Shown here piece by piece: positions 45,180 to 53,422 of a stretch of DNA of 64,000 nucleotides. The position numbers were made by a program, and so were the translations under genes. The DNA lies in the NCBI GenBank assembly GCA_963668365.1, contig OY764266.1, positions 2,480,001 through 2,544,000 of the forward strand, given 5' to 3'. Every line of letters begins with the position of its first letter. Within the stretch, counting starts at the first letter, position 1. The notes below the pieces were generated by a model, which worked only from the letters and a program-made list of their open reading frames with translations, did not search any database and had not been told where the DNA came from. The DNA is from VXNE01 sp963668365 (GTDB taxonomy: Bacteria > Pseudomonadota > Gammaproteobacteria > Pseudomonadales > Azotimanducaceae).

Positions 45180-45632
45180 ATGACCAGACCTCGAAACGTC
45201 CTGGAGTCCGGAATCAACGGCGTGCGAACCCTTGTATTCGGGTCGATATGCCTTGCGTTGACCGCGTGCGGTTTCGGGAGTATCGGTGATGCGAAAACAG
45301 GCGCTGAACTGGCTCCGTCGCTGGAGCCGCTGCGTGACGTGGCGCCGGATCACTACCGTCGCTTGGCAGACGGTACGTTTGACGCCCTTTCGTTCATGGA
45401 GCAACAGGACTTCGTGGGCGAGGTCGACGAACTCGTGCGGCAACGGGACGAAGCCAGGCGTGCAGAGTCCTACGCGGCCATGCGGCAGTCGATCATCGAA
45501 TTTCAGGATTCAATCGAAACCCTGGAACCTGACGTCGTTGAAGAGCAAATGGCGGTTTGGCGCGAGGTGCTGTTGGTGGAGTTGAAGAGCGCCGACAGCG
45601 CTCTGACCGTCGTTTCTCGCATGAGCGGCTGA
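45180..45632 (+). CDS. Hypothetical lipoprotein
   Basis: This 150-residue protein has a lipoprotein signal (TLVFGSICLALTACG, Cys about 30). The mature part is predicted helical and acidic (SFMEQQDFVGEVDELVRQRD, AMRQSIIEFQDSIETLEPDV). ATG 45180 is preferred because gggagg lies about 11 bases upstream; a frame from 45132 would bury the signal. I do not recognise the family. It is in the same direction as the following hypothetical gene (25 bp gap). Confidence 0.65.
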   Translation: MTRPRNVLESGINGVRTLVFGSICLALTACGFGSIGDAKTGAELAPSLEPLRDVAPDHYRRLADGTFDALSFMEQQDFVGEVDELVRQRDEARRAESYAAMRQSIIEFQDSIETLEPDVVEEQMAVWREVLLVELKSADSALTVVSRMSG

Positions 45633-45657
45633 AGCCTCGTTGTGTTCGAGGGAAGCC

Positions 45658-46056
45658 ATGGCGGAGTTTGAATCGGCGGAGAACGCCCAGGATGCCGAAT
45701 GGGTGGAGGAAGCGCTTCGCCACGGTGACTTTGGCAGGATTTCCGGCGTCGTTCCGTTGGACTTCGAAGCCTGTGTGGTCATCCTCCACCCGGCACGGCG
45801 GTGCGTCTGCACGGCAGACAATCTGAAGAGACTCCAAGCCGGATTGGAACAGCCTGTGCTGGTGCAATGGTCGGACGTCGCGGTCGCCTCAATTCCCGTC
45901 ATTTACGGCAGTGATTCACAACGTGTCCTTGGCATTCCCATGTCACGCCCGACCCAGTACCGCCGACTGCGCGACGGCGGCTGGATCGTCGAGCGGATAG
46001 GTGGAGACAACGGCAGTCTAATCCAATACCGAGATGAGCCTGAACGGAGAGGCTGA
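45658..46056 (+). CDS. Hypothetical protein, N-terminal half of a two-part family
   Basis: This 132-residue protein starts MAEFESAENAQDAEWVEEAL and contains GVVPLDFEACVVILHPARRC and LVQWSDVAVASIPVI. From memory these match the first third of a family of uncharacterised proteins whose later part reads like the frame at 47602-48297 (CWFGLWDGFG, WPEDRSWCLATEIDAE). The present frame ends at 46056 with its own tail. It may be a truncated gene, separated from its C-terminal part by the insertion at 46174-47598, or an independent short relative. A hairpin with a T-tract follows at 46110. Confidence 0.6.
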   Translation: MAEFESAENAQDAEWVEEALRHGDFGRISGVVPLDFEACVVILHPARRCVCTADNLKRLQAGLEQPVLVQWSDVAVASIPVIYGSDSQRVLGIPMSRPTQYRRLRDGGWIVERIGGDNGSLIQYRDEPERRG

Positions 46057-46109
46057 CTGAGTCGTGGGCGGAGTCGGAATCGGTATTGAAAGAAAGGTGA
46101 TCTTGACCC

Positions 46110-46151
46110 ACGGGCGCGCGGCGCGCAAGCGCCCGCCCGTTGCGGTTTTTT
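46110..46151 (+). terminator. Rho-independent terminator-like hairpin
   Basis: acgggcg and cgcccgt (46110-46140 outer arms) form a GC-rich hairpin with further internal pairing. It is followed by tgcg and a run of six T at 46146-46151. It lies 54 bp past the stop at 46056. Confidence 0.55.
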
Positions 46152-46173
46152 GATGAATAAACTTGTTGTCGGT

Positions 46174-47598
46174 CCTGTGGAGTTGTGGGCGAGAGGCGCG
46201 CGAGTGTGGTCAGGCGGTGGGCAACGCGCCAGCGTTGTCCACGGGCTGTCCACACGGCCCGAAGGGCGCGCGCCGGTCCGCAGGACTCGTCCACAAATCC
46301 ACAGGACTCAGGCGGCGGTGTTCTCCCGGCCGATCAGCAGGAAGAGATCCCGGCGCGCCCGGTTCAGCGCCGCCGCGGCCGCCAGGTCGCTTTGCGCGTG
46401 CGCGGTCCGGTCGAGCGCCTCGAAAGTGACGCCCGGGGCGAGGTGGCGCTCGGCGTTCTCAAGCGACTTGAGCTTCTCGCAGGGGGTCATCACGTCGGCG
46501 TCGCGGTAGCGCTTGCGCACGCGGCCCTTGTCGTCGATCTCCTCGGCGGGGAAAAGGCAGGGCCGGTGATAGTTCAGGAACGGCGACAGCCAGTCCCGGT
46601 TGAAGGCGTTGACGGGTTCGGCGAAGTGCGCCGGGATGTGGGCGTGGCCGAGCCACTTGCGGACCACCGAGGCGTTCTTGCTCTCGACCAGGGCGTTGTC
46701 GTTGCTGCGCCGCGCGCGGGACTTCGTGAACTGGCCGACGTGCAGCTTGTTCAACAGGTTCGCGACCCGGCGGTTGACGTACTCGGAGCCGTTGTCGGCG
46801 TGGAATCCCTTGACGTCGAAGGGAAACGCCTCGATCAGCGCCTCGAGCACCGGAATCAGGAAGGCTTCCGAGATCGCCGCCACCGTGCCCACGTGCTGCC
46901 ACTGGGTGACCTCGTCGACGACGTTGATGTGGTACACCCCCTTGACCCCGTCCAGGTCGCCCTGATGGACCGTGTCCACCCGCACAAATCCCGGCCGGCC
47001 CCGCGGCTCGGGCCGGCGCCGGACGCCGATCGGCACGGCGACCGCGCGCGTGCGGTCCCACACCCGGCGCACGTTGCGGTAGGTGCGCGAGCGGCGCAGG
47101 TTGTACAGGTGGCCGTTGGACAGCCCCGCCAGGCGTTCGAAGCGCGCGTCGCCGAACACCCGCCATTGCCGGCGCAGCACCGCGCGCGTGGCCGCCCCCG
47201 ACATCTGGCCCAGCTCCGCGTCGACTCGCGCCAGCAGGCGGATGTCGGCGGGCGCGTAGCGGCGCTCGAACGGCCGCCTCGGCGACCCGCCGCGCCGGTC
47301 CTCGATCCGCCCGGTCCGGCGATGCTGCCCGATCAGGCGCGTCAGTTGCGCCCGCGACAGCCCGGTCACCTTCGCCAGATACCGCCTCACCAGCCCCTTG
47401 TCCGCCTTGCCCAGGCGGTGGTACCTCAATCTCACCAGCGTGCGGCGGACCAGCGCGTAGACCCCCGCGCGGTCGCCGCCGGCAAAGTCCACCGCCTCGC
47501 TGCCCTCCACGAAGGCGCGAACCTGTTCCAGGGTCTGAACCCGTTGCGTCTGTAGCGTCACGATCATCCTCCGATGATCCCCGACGCCGCTCCACAGG
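46174..47598 (-). mobile_element. Insertion sequence with integrase-core transposase
   Basis: A single transposase gene (46308-47567) is bounded by short inverted repeats. cctgtggag at 46174-46182 is matched by its complement ctccacagg at 47590-47598, with weaker matches inside. No target-site duplication could be recognised, so exact ends are tentative. The family appears to be an IS481-like or unclassified element with an integrase catalytic core. Outside the right end lies a 20-bp imperfect direct repeat (47595 and 47630). Confidence 0.6.
46308..47567 (-). CDS. Integrase-core (DDE) transposase
   Basis: This is a transposase of about 419 residues. The N-terminal helix-turn-helix region (RYLAKVTGLSRAQLTRLIGQ) precedes a retroviral-integrase-type DDE core. 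GFVRVDTVHQGDLDGVKGVY gives the first Asp, FDVKGFHADNGSEYVNRRVA the second, and RSNDNALVESKNASVVRKWL the Glu. The C-terminus (PCLFPAEEIDDKGRVRKRYR) is typical of this transposase group. ATG 47567 is preferred; an ATG at 47603 would lie beyond the inverted repeat. The frame is undamaged, so the element may be active. Confidence 0.85.
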   Translation of the reverse strand: MIVTLQTQRVQTLEQVRAFVEGSEAVDFAGGDRAGVYALVRRTLVRLRYHRLGKADKGLVRRYLAKVTGLSRAQLTRLIGQHRRTGRIEDRRGGSPRRPFERRYAPADIRLLARVDAELGQMSGAATRAVLRRQWRVFGDARFERLAGLSNGHLYNLRRSRTYRNVRRVWDRTRAVAVPIGVRRRPEPRGRPGFVRVDTVHQGDLDGVKGVYHINVVDEVTQWQHVGTVAAISEAFLIPVLEALIEAFPFDVKGFHADNGSEYVNRRVANLLNKLHVGQFTKSRARRSNDNALVESKNASVVRKWLGHAHIPAHFAEPVNAFNRDWLSPFLNYHRPCLFPAEEIDDKGRVRKRYRDADVMTPCEKLKSLENAERHLAPGVTFEALDRTAHAQSDLAAAAALNRARRDLFLLIGRENTAA

Positions 47599-47649
47599 CT
47601 CATGCCTCGTTGGATTTACGCTTCCCCTTCAGGCTCATGTCACGTTGGA
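47595..47649. repeat. 20-bp imperfect direct repeat at IS edge
   Basis: caggctcatgcctcgttgga (47595-47614) and caggctcatgtcacgttgga (47630-47649) differ at two positions and are 35 bp apart. They straddle the right edge of the insertion sequence. They may be a mark of an earlier insertion or excision. Confidence 0.7.
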
Positions 47650-48297
47650 CAAGGCTACGGCTTGACTCCGTTGATCCGTATCGGCGATACTTGGATTGAA
47701 GGACCCGAGGAAGGATCGGTCCCTCCAGACCTGGCGCTGCCGTTGGTCGGTCTGCTAAGGGCCGCTACCACCACGCCGGACTCATGCTGGTTCGGTCTCT
47801 GGGACGGTTTCGGCTTTCTCTCGGAGGCCGAACGCTCGGGAGCCTCAATTGCCGCGCAGCATCGTCGTTGGCTCCTGTATAGGGGGGCGGCGGAACAGCT
47901 CACGAATTCGTTTGATTCATGGACACAGTCCGCCAACCTTGTATGGCCGGAGGACCGGAGCTGGTGCCTGGCGACGGAAATCGACGCGGAGTGCACCGTG
48001 ATCGCAGGAAGCGCGAAACTCATCTCCGCGATCCATGATGAACCGGGTCTTGAAGTCCAGGCAGCGTCTCCGGAAGATCGTTTGCCGCATCTGGGTGACG
48101 TTCTTGCTCCGGTGGTTGAGCCGCCCCCAGATCTGAAGTTGCCGCCAGCCTTTGAGTCGCGCGACTACCAGCACCCATTCAACCAGCACCGTGCTTTGAG
48201 GGATGGGCGGCATATGCAGGCGTTGCGTGGTTGGAGTGTGTGGCTGGGCGAAATCAGGAGATCCATACACATCGCATGGCGGAAGGGCAGGGACTGA
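47602..48297 (+). pseudogene. C-terminal half of uncharacterised protein cut by IS
   Basis: This frame has no start outside the insertion sequence edge. Its recognisable part begins about 47660 with GLTPLIRIGDTWIEGPEEGS and continues GLLRAATTTPDSCWFGLWDG, LVWPEDRSWCLATEIDAECT and VIAGSAKLISAIHDEPGLEV. It resembles the C-terminal two thirds of the family whose N-terminus is at 45658. The first dozen residues are read from the direct-repeat region. It is best regarded as the remains of a gene interrupted by the element at 46174-47598, with loss of the middle. The frame ends in a non-conserved basic tail. Confidence 0.6.
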
Positions 48298-48398
48298 AAG
48301 GAAACAACTCGGAGTCGGTCCGGGTTTCAAAACGGGAATCTCAACATGGGCTGTGGGGAGATGTGCCGTGGGGACACGCGAGTGAAGTGTCCCGAACC

Positions 48399-48846
48399 AT
48401 GAAGGCGATGGGCATGTCGCCGTCTTTCGAGACCACCGAAGCGTACCTTGCGCGGCTCGACGACCTCGAATGCTGGCGGCCGCTCGCGATTACGGTATTC
48501 GAGCGACACGGTATCGATGCCGACATGGACACGGCTGCCACCGGGAGAGGGGAACCTTATCGACTGGGGCGACGCGCTGGTCGCGGACCGGCACTACGAG
48601 CTGGCGCAGATCCAGCTCAATCTGTTCGACGGTGACAAGACGCTGTTACGGACGTTCCTGGATCACAGTGACTGGCCGGTCGAGCGCGACTTCGCGCGCC
48701 GGGCGCTGACGGAGGCCTTGCGTCGTCAGGCAGTGGGACTCGCGCAACACAGAACGATGGATGTGTTCCACAATCTCCCCCGGATCCTGAAGCTCGAAGA
48801 CATTGCGACTCTGGACGACCTGGCTGAAGCCGTGTTCGGTGTGTAG
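48399..48846 (+). pseudogene. Aminoglycoside phosphotransferase-family pseudogene (internal deletion)
   Basis: The first 45 codons from ATG 48399 (PSFETTEAYLARLDDLECWR, then VFERHGID) match the N-terminus of an APH-family kinase. A frame change near 48540 then leads straight into the kinase C-terminus: GNLIDWGDALVADRHYELAQ, IQLNLFDGDKTLLRTFLDH. Family members are about 330 residues. Here the ATP-binding lobe and the catalytic HGD loop between are gone, while the Mg-binding IDWGD remains. Two separate events (deletion and frameshift) or one out-of-frame deletion explain this. The product cannot be an active kinase. Confidence 0.75.
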
Positions 48847-48884
48847 CGGTCCTGCGGTGAAGCGGCGACGGCCGCTTCCGAAAC

Positions 48885-49865
48885 TCAACCGAGCCGCCGC
48901 CTCAATATGTCGAGCGCATCTGTTGCCCCGCCGTACTTCGCCCAGCCCGCAGGCGTGCCTCCATGCGCGCCGTCCACGATCATCGGGTCCGCTCCTCGGT
49001 CCAGAAGCAGGTTCAGGCAGCCGACGCAGTTGTGCTGTGCCGCAAGGTGCATGGCGACCGCATCGACGCCATGGCCATCGCCGCCCCAGTCGTGGCGCAG
49101 GTCGGGGTCCGCGCCGTGGTCGAGCAGCCATGTGGCGGCCTCGACCTTGTCGCTATAGCAGGCCCACAGCAGCGCCGTGCCGCGAAAGGGATTTTCATTG
49201 ACGTCGGCGCCGAGTCCCACCAGAGCGGCCATGGTGTCGCACTGGTTGTTTCGCGCCGCCCATGTCAGGGCTTCGTCCAGCACCTCCTGGCGCTCGAATG
49301 TGCGGCTCCAGGTTGGAAAGAACTCCGGGGCGTAGAAGTCGAGGCCGAAGTGCGCTGCGGCTGTGAGTTCGTTGTCCTTGATGAACCTGCCGAGATCGTT
49401 CCCCAGCCCGGCGGCGGTGCGGAGGTTGTCGGGATACAGAGGTGCGAGTATCTCGCCCATGTACGCCTTGGCGTAGAACAGCGCGTACGACAGGGGAGAC
49501 CCGCCTACCTTGCCGTAGGCGTCCGTCTCGGGAGAAGCGCCGGCTGCAAGGAGCCGCCTCGCCAGGTCCGAGTGACCGGCCATGCCTGCGGTGTGCAGTG
49601 GGGTCCAACCGTCTATGTCGGCCGTCGACGGGTCCGCGCCCGCCTGCAATACCAAGTCGACGGCGGCATGCTGGCCAGGCGTTCCGGGATTCAGCGGGAT
49701 CGCAATGTTCCCCGTGGCCGCCCGGCAGGCGTGATCCAACAGCGTCCGTCGGTCAGCGTCGAGGGCGGTGACGACTTCCGGTGAACGGGCCAGCACGACC
49801 TTGAGGGTATCGACGTCGCCGTCGCGGGCGGCCGCGATGGCCTGTTCAAGGGTCTGTTCGGTCAA
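48885..49865 (-). CDS. Ankyrin repeat protein
   Basis: This protein of about 326 residues has at least five ankyrin repeats. Clear units are AAVDLVLQAGADPSTADIDG with WTPLHTAGMAGHSDLARRLL, GTALLWACYSDKVEAATWLL and HLAAQHNCVGCLNLLLDRGA. The first 60 residues (EQAIAAARDGDVDTLKVVLA) form a capping repeat. It should mediate protein-protein contacts in the cytoplasm; the partner is unknown. The start is unclear. A TTG at 49865 is used here; the frame is open further upstream but would overlap the SRPBCC gene, whose stop lies at 49892. A 30-bp echo of its 3' end (LKRRLK-type codons) occurs at about 52122-52150. Confidence 0.78.
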   Translation of the reverse strand: MTEQTLEQAIAAARDGDVDTLKVVLARSPEVVTALDADRRTLLDHACRAATGNIAIPLNPGTPGQHAAVDLVLQAGADPSTADIDGWTPLHTAGMAGHSDLARRLLAAGASPETDAYGKVGGSPLSYALFYAKAYMGEILAPLYPDNLRTAAGLGNDLGRFIKDNELTAAAHFGLDFYAPEFFPTWSRTFERQEVLDEALTWAARNNQCDTMAALVGLGADVNENPFRGTALLWACYSDKVEAATWLLDHGADPDLRHDWGGDGHGVDAVAMHLAAQHNCVGCLNLLLDRGADPMIVDGAHGGTPAGWAKYGGATDALDILRRRLG

Positions 49866-49891
49866 GAGTTGCCGCCCATCGAATTCGCGCT

Positions 49892-50620
49892 TCAGGCGGA
49901 CTCGCCGGTGTAGAACGCGGCTGTACGTTTCGCCGCGGCGTGCGCGGCATCGGGGTCCGTCCCACTCGCCACGGCCGCTTGTCGCCACCACTCGCTGCTG
50001 CCGGCGACAAACGCCTTGCCCTCGCGCGAAGTGACAAGAGCGGCCTCGTCCGGCTTCGGCGCGGTCGGTTGCGCGAGATGAAACGCCAAGCCCGCGGCAG
50101 CCAACTCCCAGCCCACGCCAACGGCGCCTGGCCCGTACTCTTCCCAGTGCTCCGAATCGAGGGCGGTGTGCGTGAGAGCGAGGCGCGCACCGCCGGCTCC
50201 ATCGTCCGTCAGGCGCGCCTCCATCCAGCTCACATCCCCGCCGAATTCCCAGGTGAGGGCGAAATGTGACGGTGGTTCGCACGCGGTGATCCGGCCACCC
50301 GCATTGCCTTCCAACTGATAGCGGCCGCCGAGTTCAAGTTTGCCGCTGATGGGCAGGAACCAGCGCGGAATGCGCTCGGCGTGTGTCAGGACATCCCACA
50401 AGTCTTCGATCGTTGTCGAATAGCCTCGAACAAGCGTGACGGCGCGAGTGAGCTTGCCATCGCGCTCGAGCGAGGAGACGGACCGCTCCACGGCGCGGAG
50501 GTGAATTTCGACATCGAAGTCCACGAAATGCCCCCTTTTTTCAAAGTCTCGACACACAGGAAACTCGTACGAGCGCAACGAGAAGTCAATGATGCTGGTC
50601 GACCCTGTCCCTTCCTGCAT
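49892..50620 (-). CDS. SRPBCC/AHSA1 domain protein
   Basis: This protein of up to 242 residues has an SRPBCC (START-like) fold of the Aha1-C-terminal type. LTRAVTLVRGYSTTIEDLWD, RIPRWFLPISGKLELGGRYQ, HFALTWEFGGDVSWMEARLT and GARLALTHTALDSEHWEEYG follow the usual order. Such proteins bind hydrophobic ligands or stress partners. The frame starts at 50620, but the first 43 residues are not typical; a GTG at 50491 (VERSVSSLERD) may be the true start. It overlaps no gene and is followed within 27 bp by the ankyrin gene on the same strand. Confidence 0.8.
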   Translation of the reverse strand: MQEGTGSTSIIDFSLRSYEFPVCRDFEKRGHFVDFDVEIHLRAVERSVSSLERDGKLTRAVTLVRGYSTTIEDLWDVLTHAERIPRWFLPISGKLELGGRYQLEGNAGGRITACEPPSHFALTWEFGGDVSWMEARLTDDGAGGARLALTHTALDSEHWEEYGPGAVGVGWELAAAGLAFHLAQPTAPKPDEAALVTSREGKAFVAGSSEWWRQAAVASGTDPDAAHAAAKRTAAFYTGESA

Positions 50621-50634
50621 CCGTTTTCAGAAGT

Positions 50635-51456
50635 TTAGGCGTCAAGTGAATCGCGGTCGAGGGAGTGGATCCTGCCAAGCTTGGCGTAGGGCACCGACCA
50701 CATGACGTTCCCGCACTCCACCTTGGCGCGCTTCGGGTTCATGCGAACGATGACGCCGGTTCGGAGGGCTTCCCCGCCGATGAAGGAGACGGTATCGCCG
50801 TTGCGGAATTTCGCCTTGACGGCTTCCCGGCCAAGGCGGGCCGCGTCGCTCTCAGGCGCGCACGACCTCGGTGTAGCACCGAGCCGGCTGGCGATGGCCT
50901 TCCAGGCGGGTCCGTGCCCGGCCCCGGGTCCAGCGAGGGCGTGGGCGATCTCGTGGAGGATGGTGTCGGTCACCTGCCCAGGCTGGCCGTTCACGGCGTG
51001 TGTCCGGCTGAGAAGGATAAGATTCTGCCGTGGGCGGCATTCGCCCAGCTTCTTCTGGGCCGCGGTGAAACGCAGGATCCACTCCCCGAGCCCGTGCCGG
51101 TCCATAAGCTCGCGGGCCTGGGCCGCGACTTCCTTCAGCCGCGTAACGCGTATTCGGCGGTCTCTCGCGATGGCGCCGGATAGGTGGTCGAGCCCAGAAT
51201 AGGGCACGACCCAGACATCGGCGCCGCTCCGCACCCTGGCGCGCTTCGGGTTGAGCTTCTCGACGATGCCGGTCAGGCTGCCGCCGTCGGCGTTGAACCG
51301 CACCTCATCGCCGAGTTCGAAGCAGACCTGCGCATCGTCGAGGCGGATCGAAGACGCATGACTAGCCTCCGGCGTCCTCCCAAGTAGCTCTATCCAATTC
51401 GATTCGGGCACTTTTCGCACTTTCTTGGACGTAACTCGTCCATGCGTTTCATTCAT
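50635..51456 (-). CDS. SprT-like metallopeptidase with flanking duplicated barrel domains
   Basis: This 273-residue protein has a central SprT-like zinc metalloprotease domain (about 105-200) with the HExxH motif in TILHEIAHALAGPGAGHGPA and a further His in GHGPAW as third ligand. It is sandwiched between two copies of a small SH3/KOW-like barrel: GDEVRFNADGGSLTGIVEKL with NPKRARVRSGADVWVVPY, and GDTVSFIGGEALRTGVIVRM with NPKRAKVECGNVMWSVPY. SprT/Spartan proteins cleave DNA-bound proteins. The repeated barrels may bind nucleic acid; that is inference. It lies 15 bp from the SRPBCC gene on the same strand. Confidence 0.82.
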   Translation of the reverse strand: MNETHGRVTSKKVRKVPESNWIELLGRTPEASHASSIRLDDAQVCFELGDEVRFNADGGSLTGIVEKLNPKRARVRSGADVWVVPYSGLDHLSGAIARDRRIRVTRLKEVAAQARELMDRHGLGEWILRFTAAQKKLGECRPRQNLILLSRTHAVNGQPGQVTDTILHEIAHALAGPGAGHGPAWKAIASRLGATPRSCAPESDAARLGREAVKAKFRNGDTVSFIGGEALRTGVIVRMNPKRAKVECGNVMWSVPYAKLGRIHSLDRDSLDA

Positions 51457-52215
51457 TGTATTGATCGGCTAACGCAAACTGGACCGTGAAAGATGGGCAT
51501 TTTCGCATTTTCGGATAGTGCGGAAACGATGTTGCGATCCGGCTACGCGTGGCGGGGCTGGAATCGGAAACCGCACGCTTGCGGATTGCTTGCCCGCAAT
51601 TTCGGTGCTTTGTCCAGGCTGTGTGGTCAACGGTCCGTACGGCGTAGAGAATTCGGGTACGGCCCCGGTGCCTCGTCGAGCACCTTCTGGCGCGGCGACA
51701 TCATGCGTGCTGCCGGGTCACCGTGTGCAGTGAGGTCGGAACGAATTCGGAGAACCGGCCTGGGTTGACAGGCGATCACGGATGGCAGGATGGGCAGCTA
51801 TCGACAAGACGGGATGGAGCCACACGGAGCTAAGCAAGCACTTCGGACGCCAGCCGAGCGCTATCAGGTCGCGGCTCGGTAAGCTTGGCTGCAATTGATC
51901 CGCATATCGGACGACTTCGAAGAGGTTGAGAGGCTGTGGAGGGCGCGTATCGCCACCGGACGCGTTCGCGTGTGCCCGCAGGATCAGACCGACCTCGCTG
52001 TTCCGCCCCACAACATATGGCGGAGCCTGAGCTTGGGAGGATTTTCCAAGTCGACTCGATAATCTGCTTTCCAGGCGAAGTTGATTCCCACCGACCCCTT
52101 CGTACCCCGGGGAACTTCATTTGAGCCGCCGCTTCAATGTGTCCAGCGGTGGCAGCAAATGGACACGCACCTGACCACTACGCGTCGACCGAGGTGGGTT
52201 GCGCGACGTCCGGAC
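51457..52215. other. Gap of 759 bp without an intact gene
   Basis: No complete gene is supported here. It holds a helix-turn-helix remnant (51782-51898) and, at about 52122-52150, a 30-bp echo of the 3' end of the ankyrin gene at 48885 (gagccgccgcttcaatgtgt against gagccgccgcctcaatatgt). A 91-codon frame at 51493-51768 has composition unlike real protein and is not called. The stretch looks like decayed accessory DNA. Confidence 0.6.
51782..51898 (+). pseudogene. Helix-turn-helix fragment
   Basis: A 38-codon frame encodes GWSHTELSKHFGRQPSAIRS followed by RLGKLGCN and a stop. This resembles the small C-terminal DNA-binding element with the GAIRSRLxKLG pattern found at the end of several larger proteins. 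No larger protein is in frame upstream, so it is a leftover fragment. Confidence 0.4.
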
Positions 52216-53234
52216 CTAGCGTGCCATCAGGACGACAATCCGGTTGGGGCCGGCCGATGAGGGATGTTGAATGACGACATCCTGGCGCCCGTCGCCGTCG
52301 AGGTCGGCAAGTCGGGCGTTCCGGTCACCGTCCCCGGGTATGTCGACGGACACTTTGGTCGTCGGGCCCGCGAGCGGGTCCGCGCCGGCGGTGGCAAGGA
52401 ACACGGACAGCCGGTTCCAGCGATCGCCGATCAGGAGGTCCATTTGGCCGTCGCCGTCGACATCGCCGGTGAGGACGGAAATGCACCCGTTTCGGTTTGT
52501 CGGTAGAGGTCAAACCGCTCCCCGTTCCAGAAGGCGAGGTCACCCAGGCCGTCGCGGTCGAAGTCCAGTTCGTGGATTCGCGCCAGGTGCCAGGGGATGT
52601 TCTCCGGCGTGATGCCGACGTCGCGATACGTGCGCTTGTCGCCGTAGGACATGGCGTCAAGGAACGGCTCCGGGGGACCGAGCTTGACCGGTTCGGCGAA
52701 GGAGCCGTCAGGCAACTGTACGGCAACCCGGAACCCGTCGATATCGGGGACGACGAGGTCGTCGAGACTGTCACCGTTCAGGTCGCGGGCAATGTCGATT
52801 CGGGGTATTCCGCCGTCGTGAGGTGCCCGGTAGGTCATGGGCAGTTCCGCGAGGACGTGCTCGGTGGCGGTGTCCGGGTCGAACCACATTACGCGTCCGT
52901 TGCGGTACGCGATGAGACGGTCACCGCCCGCGCCTCGCACGACATCGACGAACAGGGCGGGGGTAGTCCGCGTTGGATCGAGGACCGCCGACCACTCGTC
53001 TCCGTCGAACCCGTAGAGCTGCACGCGCTGCTGTCCGGTCTCGTCCATGTCTACGACCGCCAGGGCGGCGCCGGCGCTGAAGGACCCGGCGAGGACCGTC
53101 TGGTGGAGGGCCGTGCCTGTCTCGATCTCGTGAATCGTGAACATCCCCTCCGTGGAGGGCGTCGCGGATATGCCTACGCGACCGAGGGCCATTGCTCCGA
53201 GGAATGGCAGGACGAAGATCGACGGTTTCTTCAT
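52216..53234 (-). pseudogene. VCBS/FG-GAP repeat secreted protein (frameshifted)
   Basis: From ATG 53234 a signal peptide (SIFVLPFLGAMALGRVGISA) leads to a secreted protein with calcium-binding FG-GAP/VCBS units: IARDLNGDSLDDLVVPDIDG, LDFDRDGLGDLAFWNGERFD and, after a frame change, DVDGDGQMDLLIGDRWNRLS and LADLDGDGRQDVVIQHPSSA. The frames separate near 52477 and a single-base shift joins them. The reading ends at 52216 (NRIVVLMAR). These repeats fold as blades of a beta-propeller and bind ligands or surfaces outside the cell. With four visible units the protein is short for a full propeller. It is divergent from the SRPBCC gene at 53423. Confidence 0.75.
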
Positions 53235-53422
53235 GGTGGTGGGAACCCTGCGGCTCTCGCGGCCTATCTGACTCTCGGAGTTGCCGCACTGACGGCAACA
53301 TCGACGGATGATAGGAGGGCTTGGGTGGGGGTGAAAGGCGGCGTCCGCAGGTGACGGGTTTGCGGCGCTAGATGTGTCGGTCCGTCCGGGCGAAAATCTC
53401 CGGACATGACAGAACCGCGACG

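Noticed and set aside
46185..47555. A 456-codon plus-strand frame across the insertion sequence
   Set aside because: It is antisense to the integrase-core transposase, whose catalytic motifs are clear on the minus strand.
51493..51768. A 91-codon plus-strand frame in the gap after the SprT gene
   Set aside because: No homology pattern, unusual Cys/Arg/Trp content and no ribosome site; it looks like chance.
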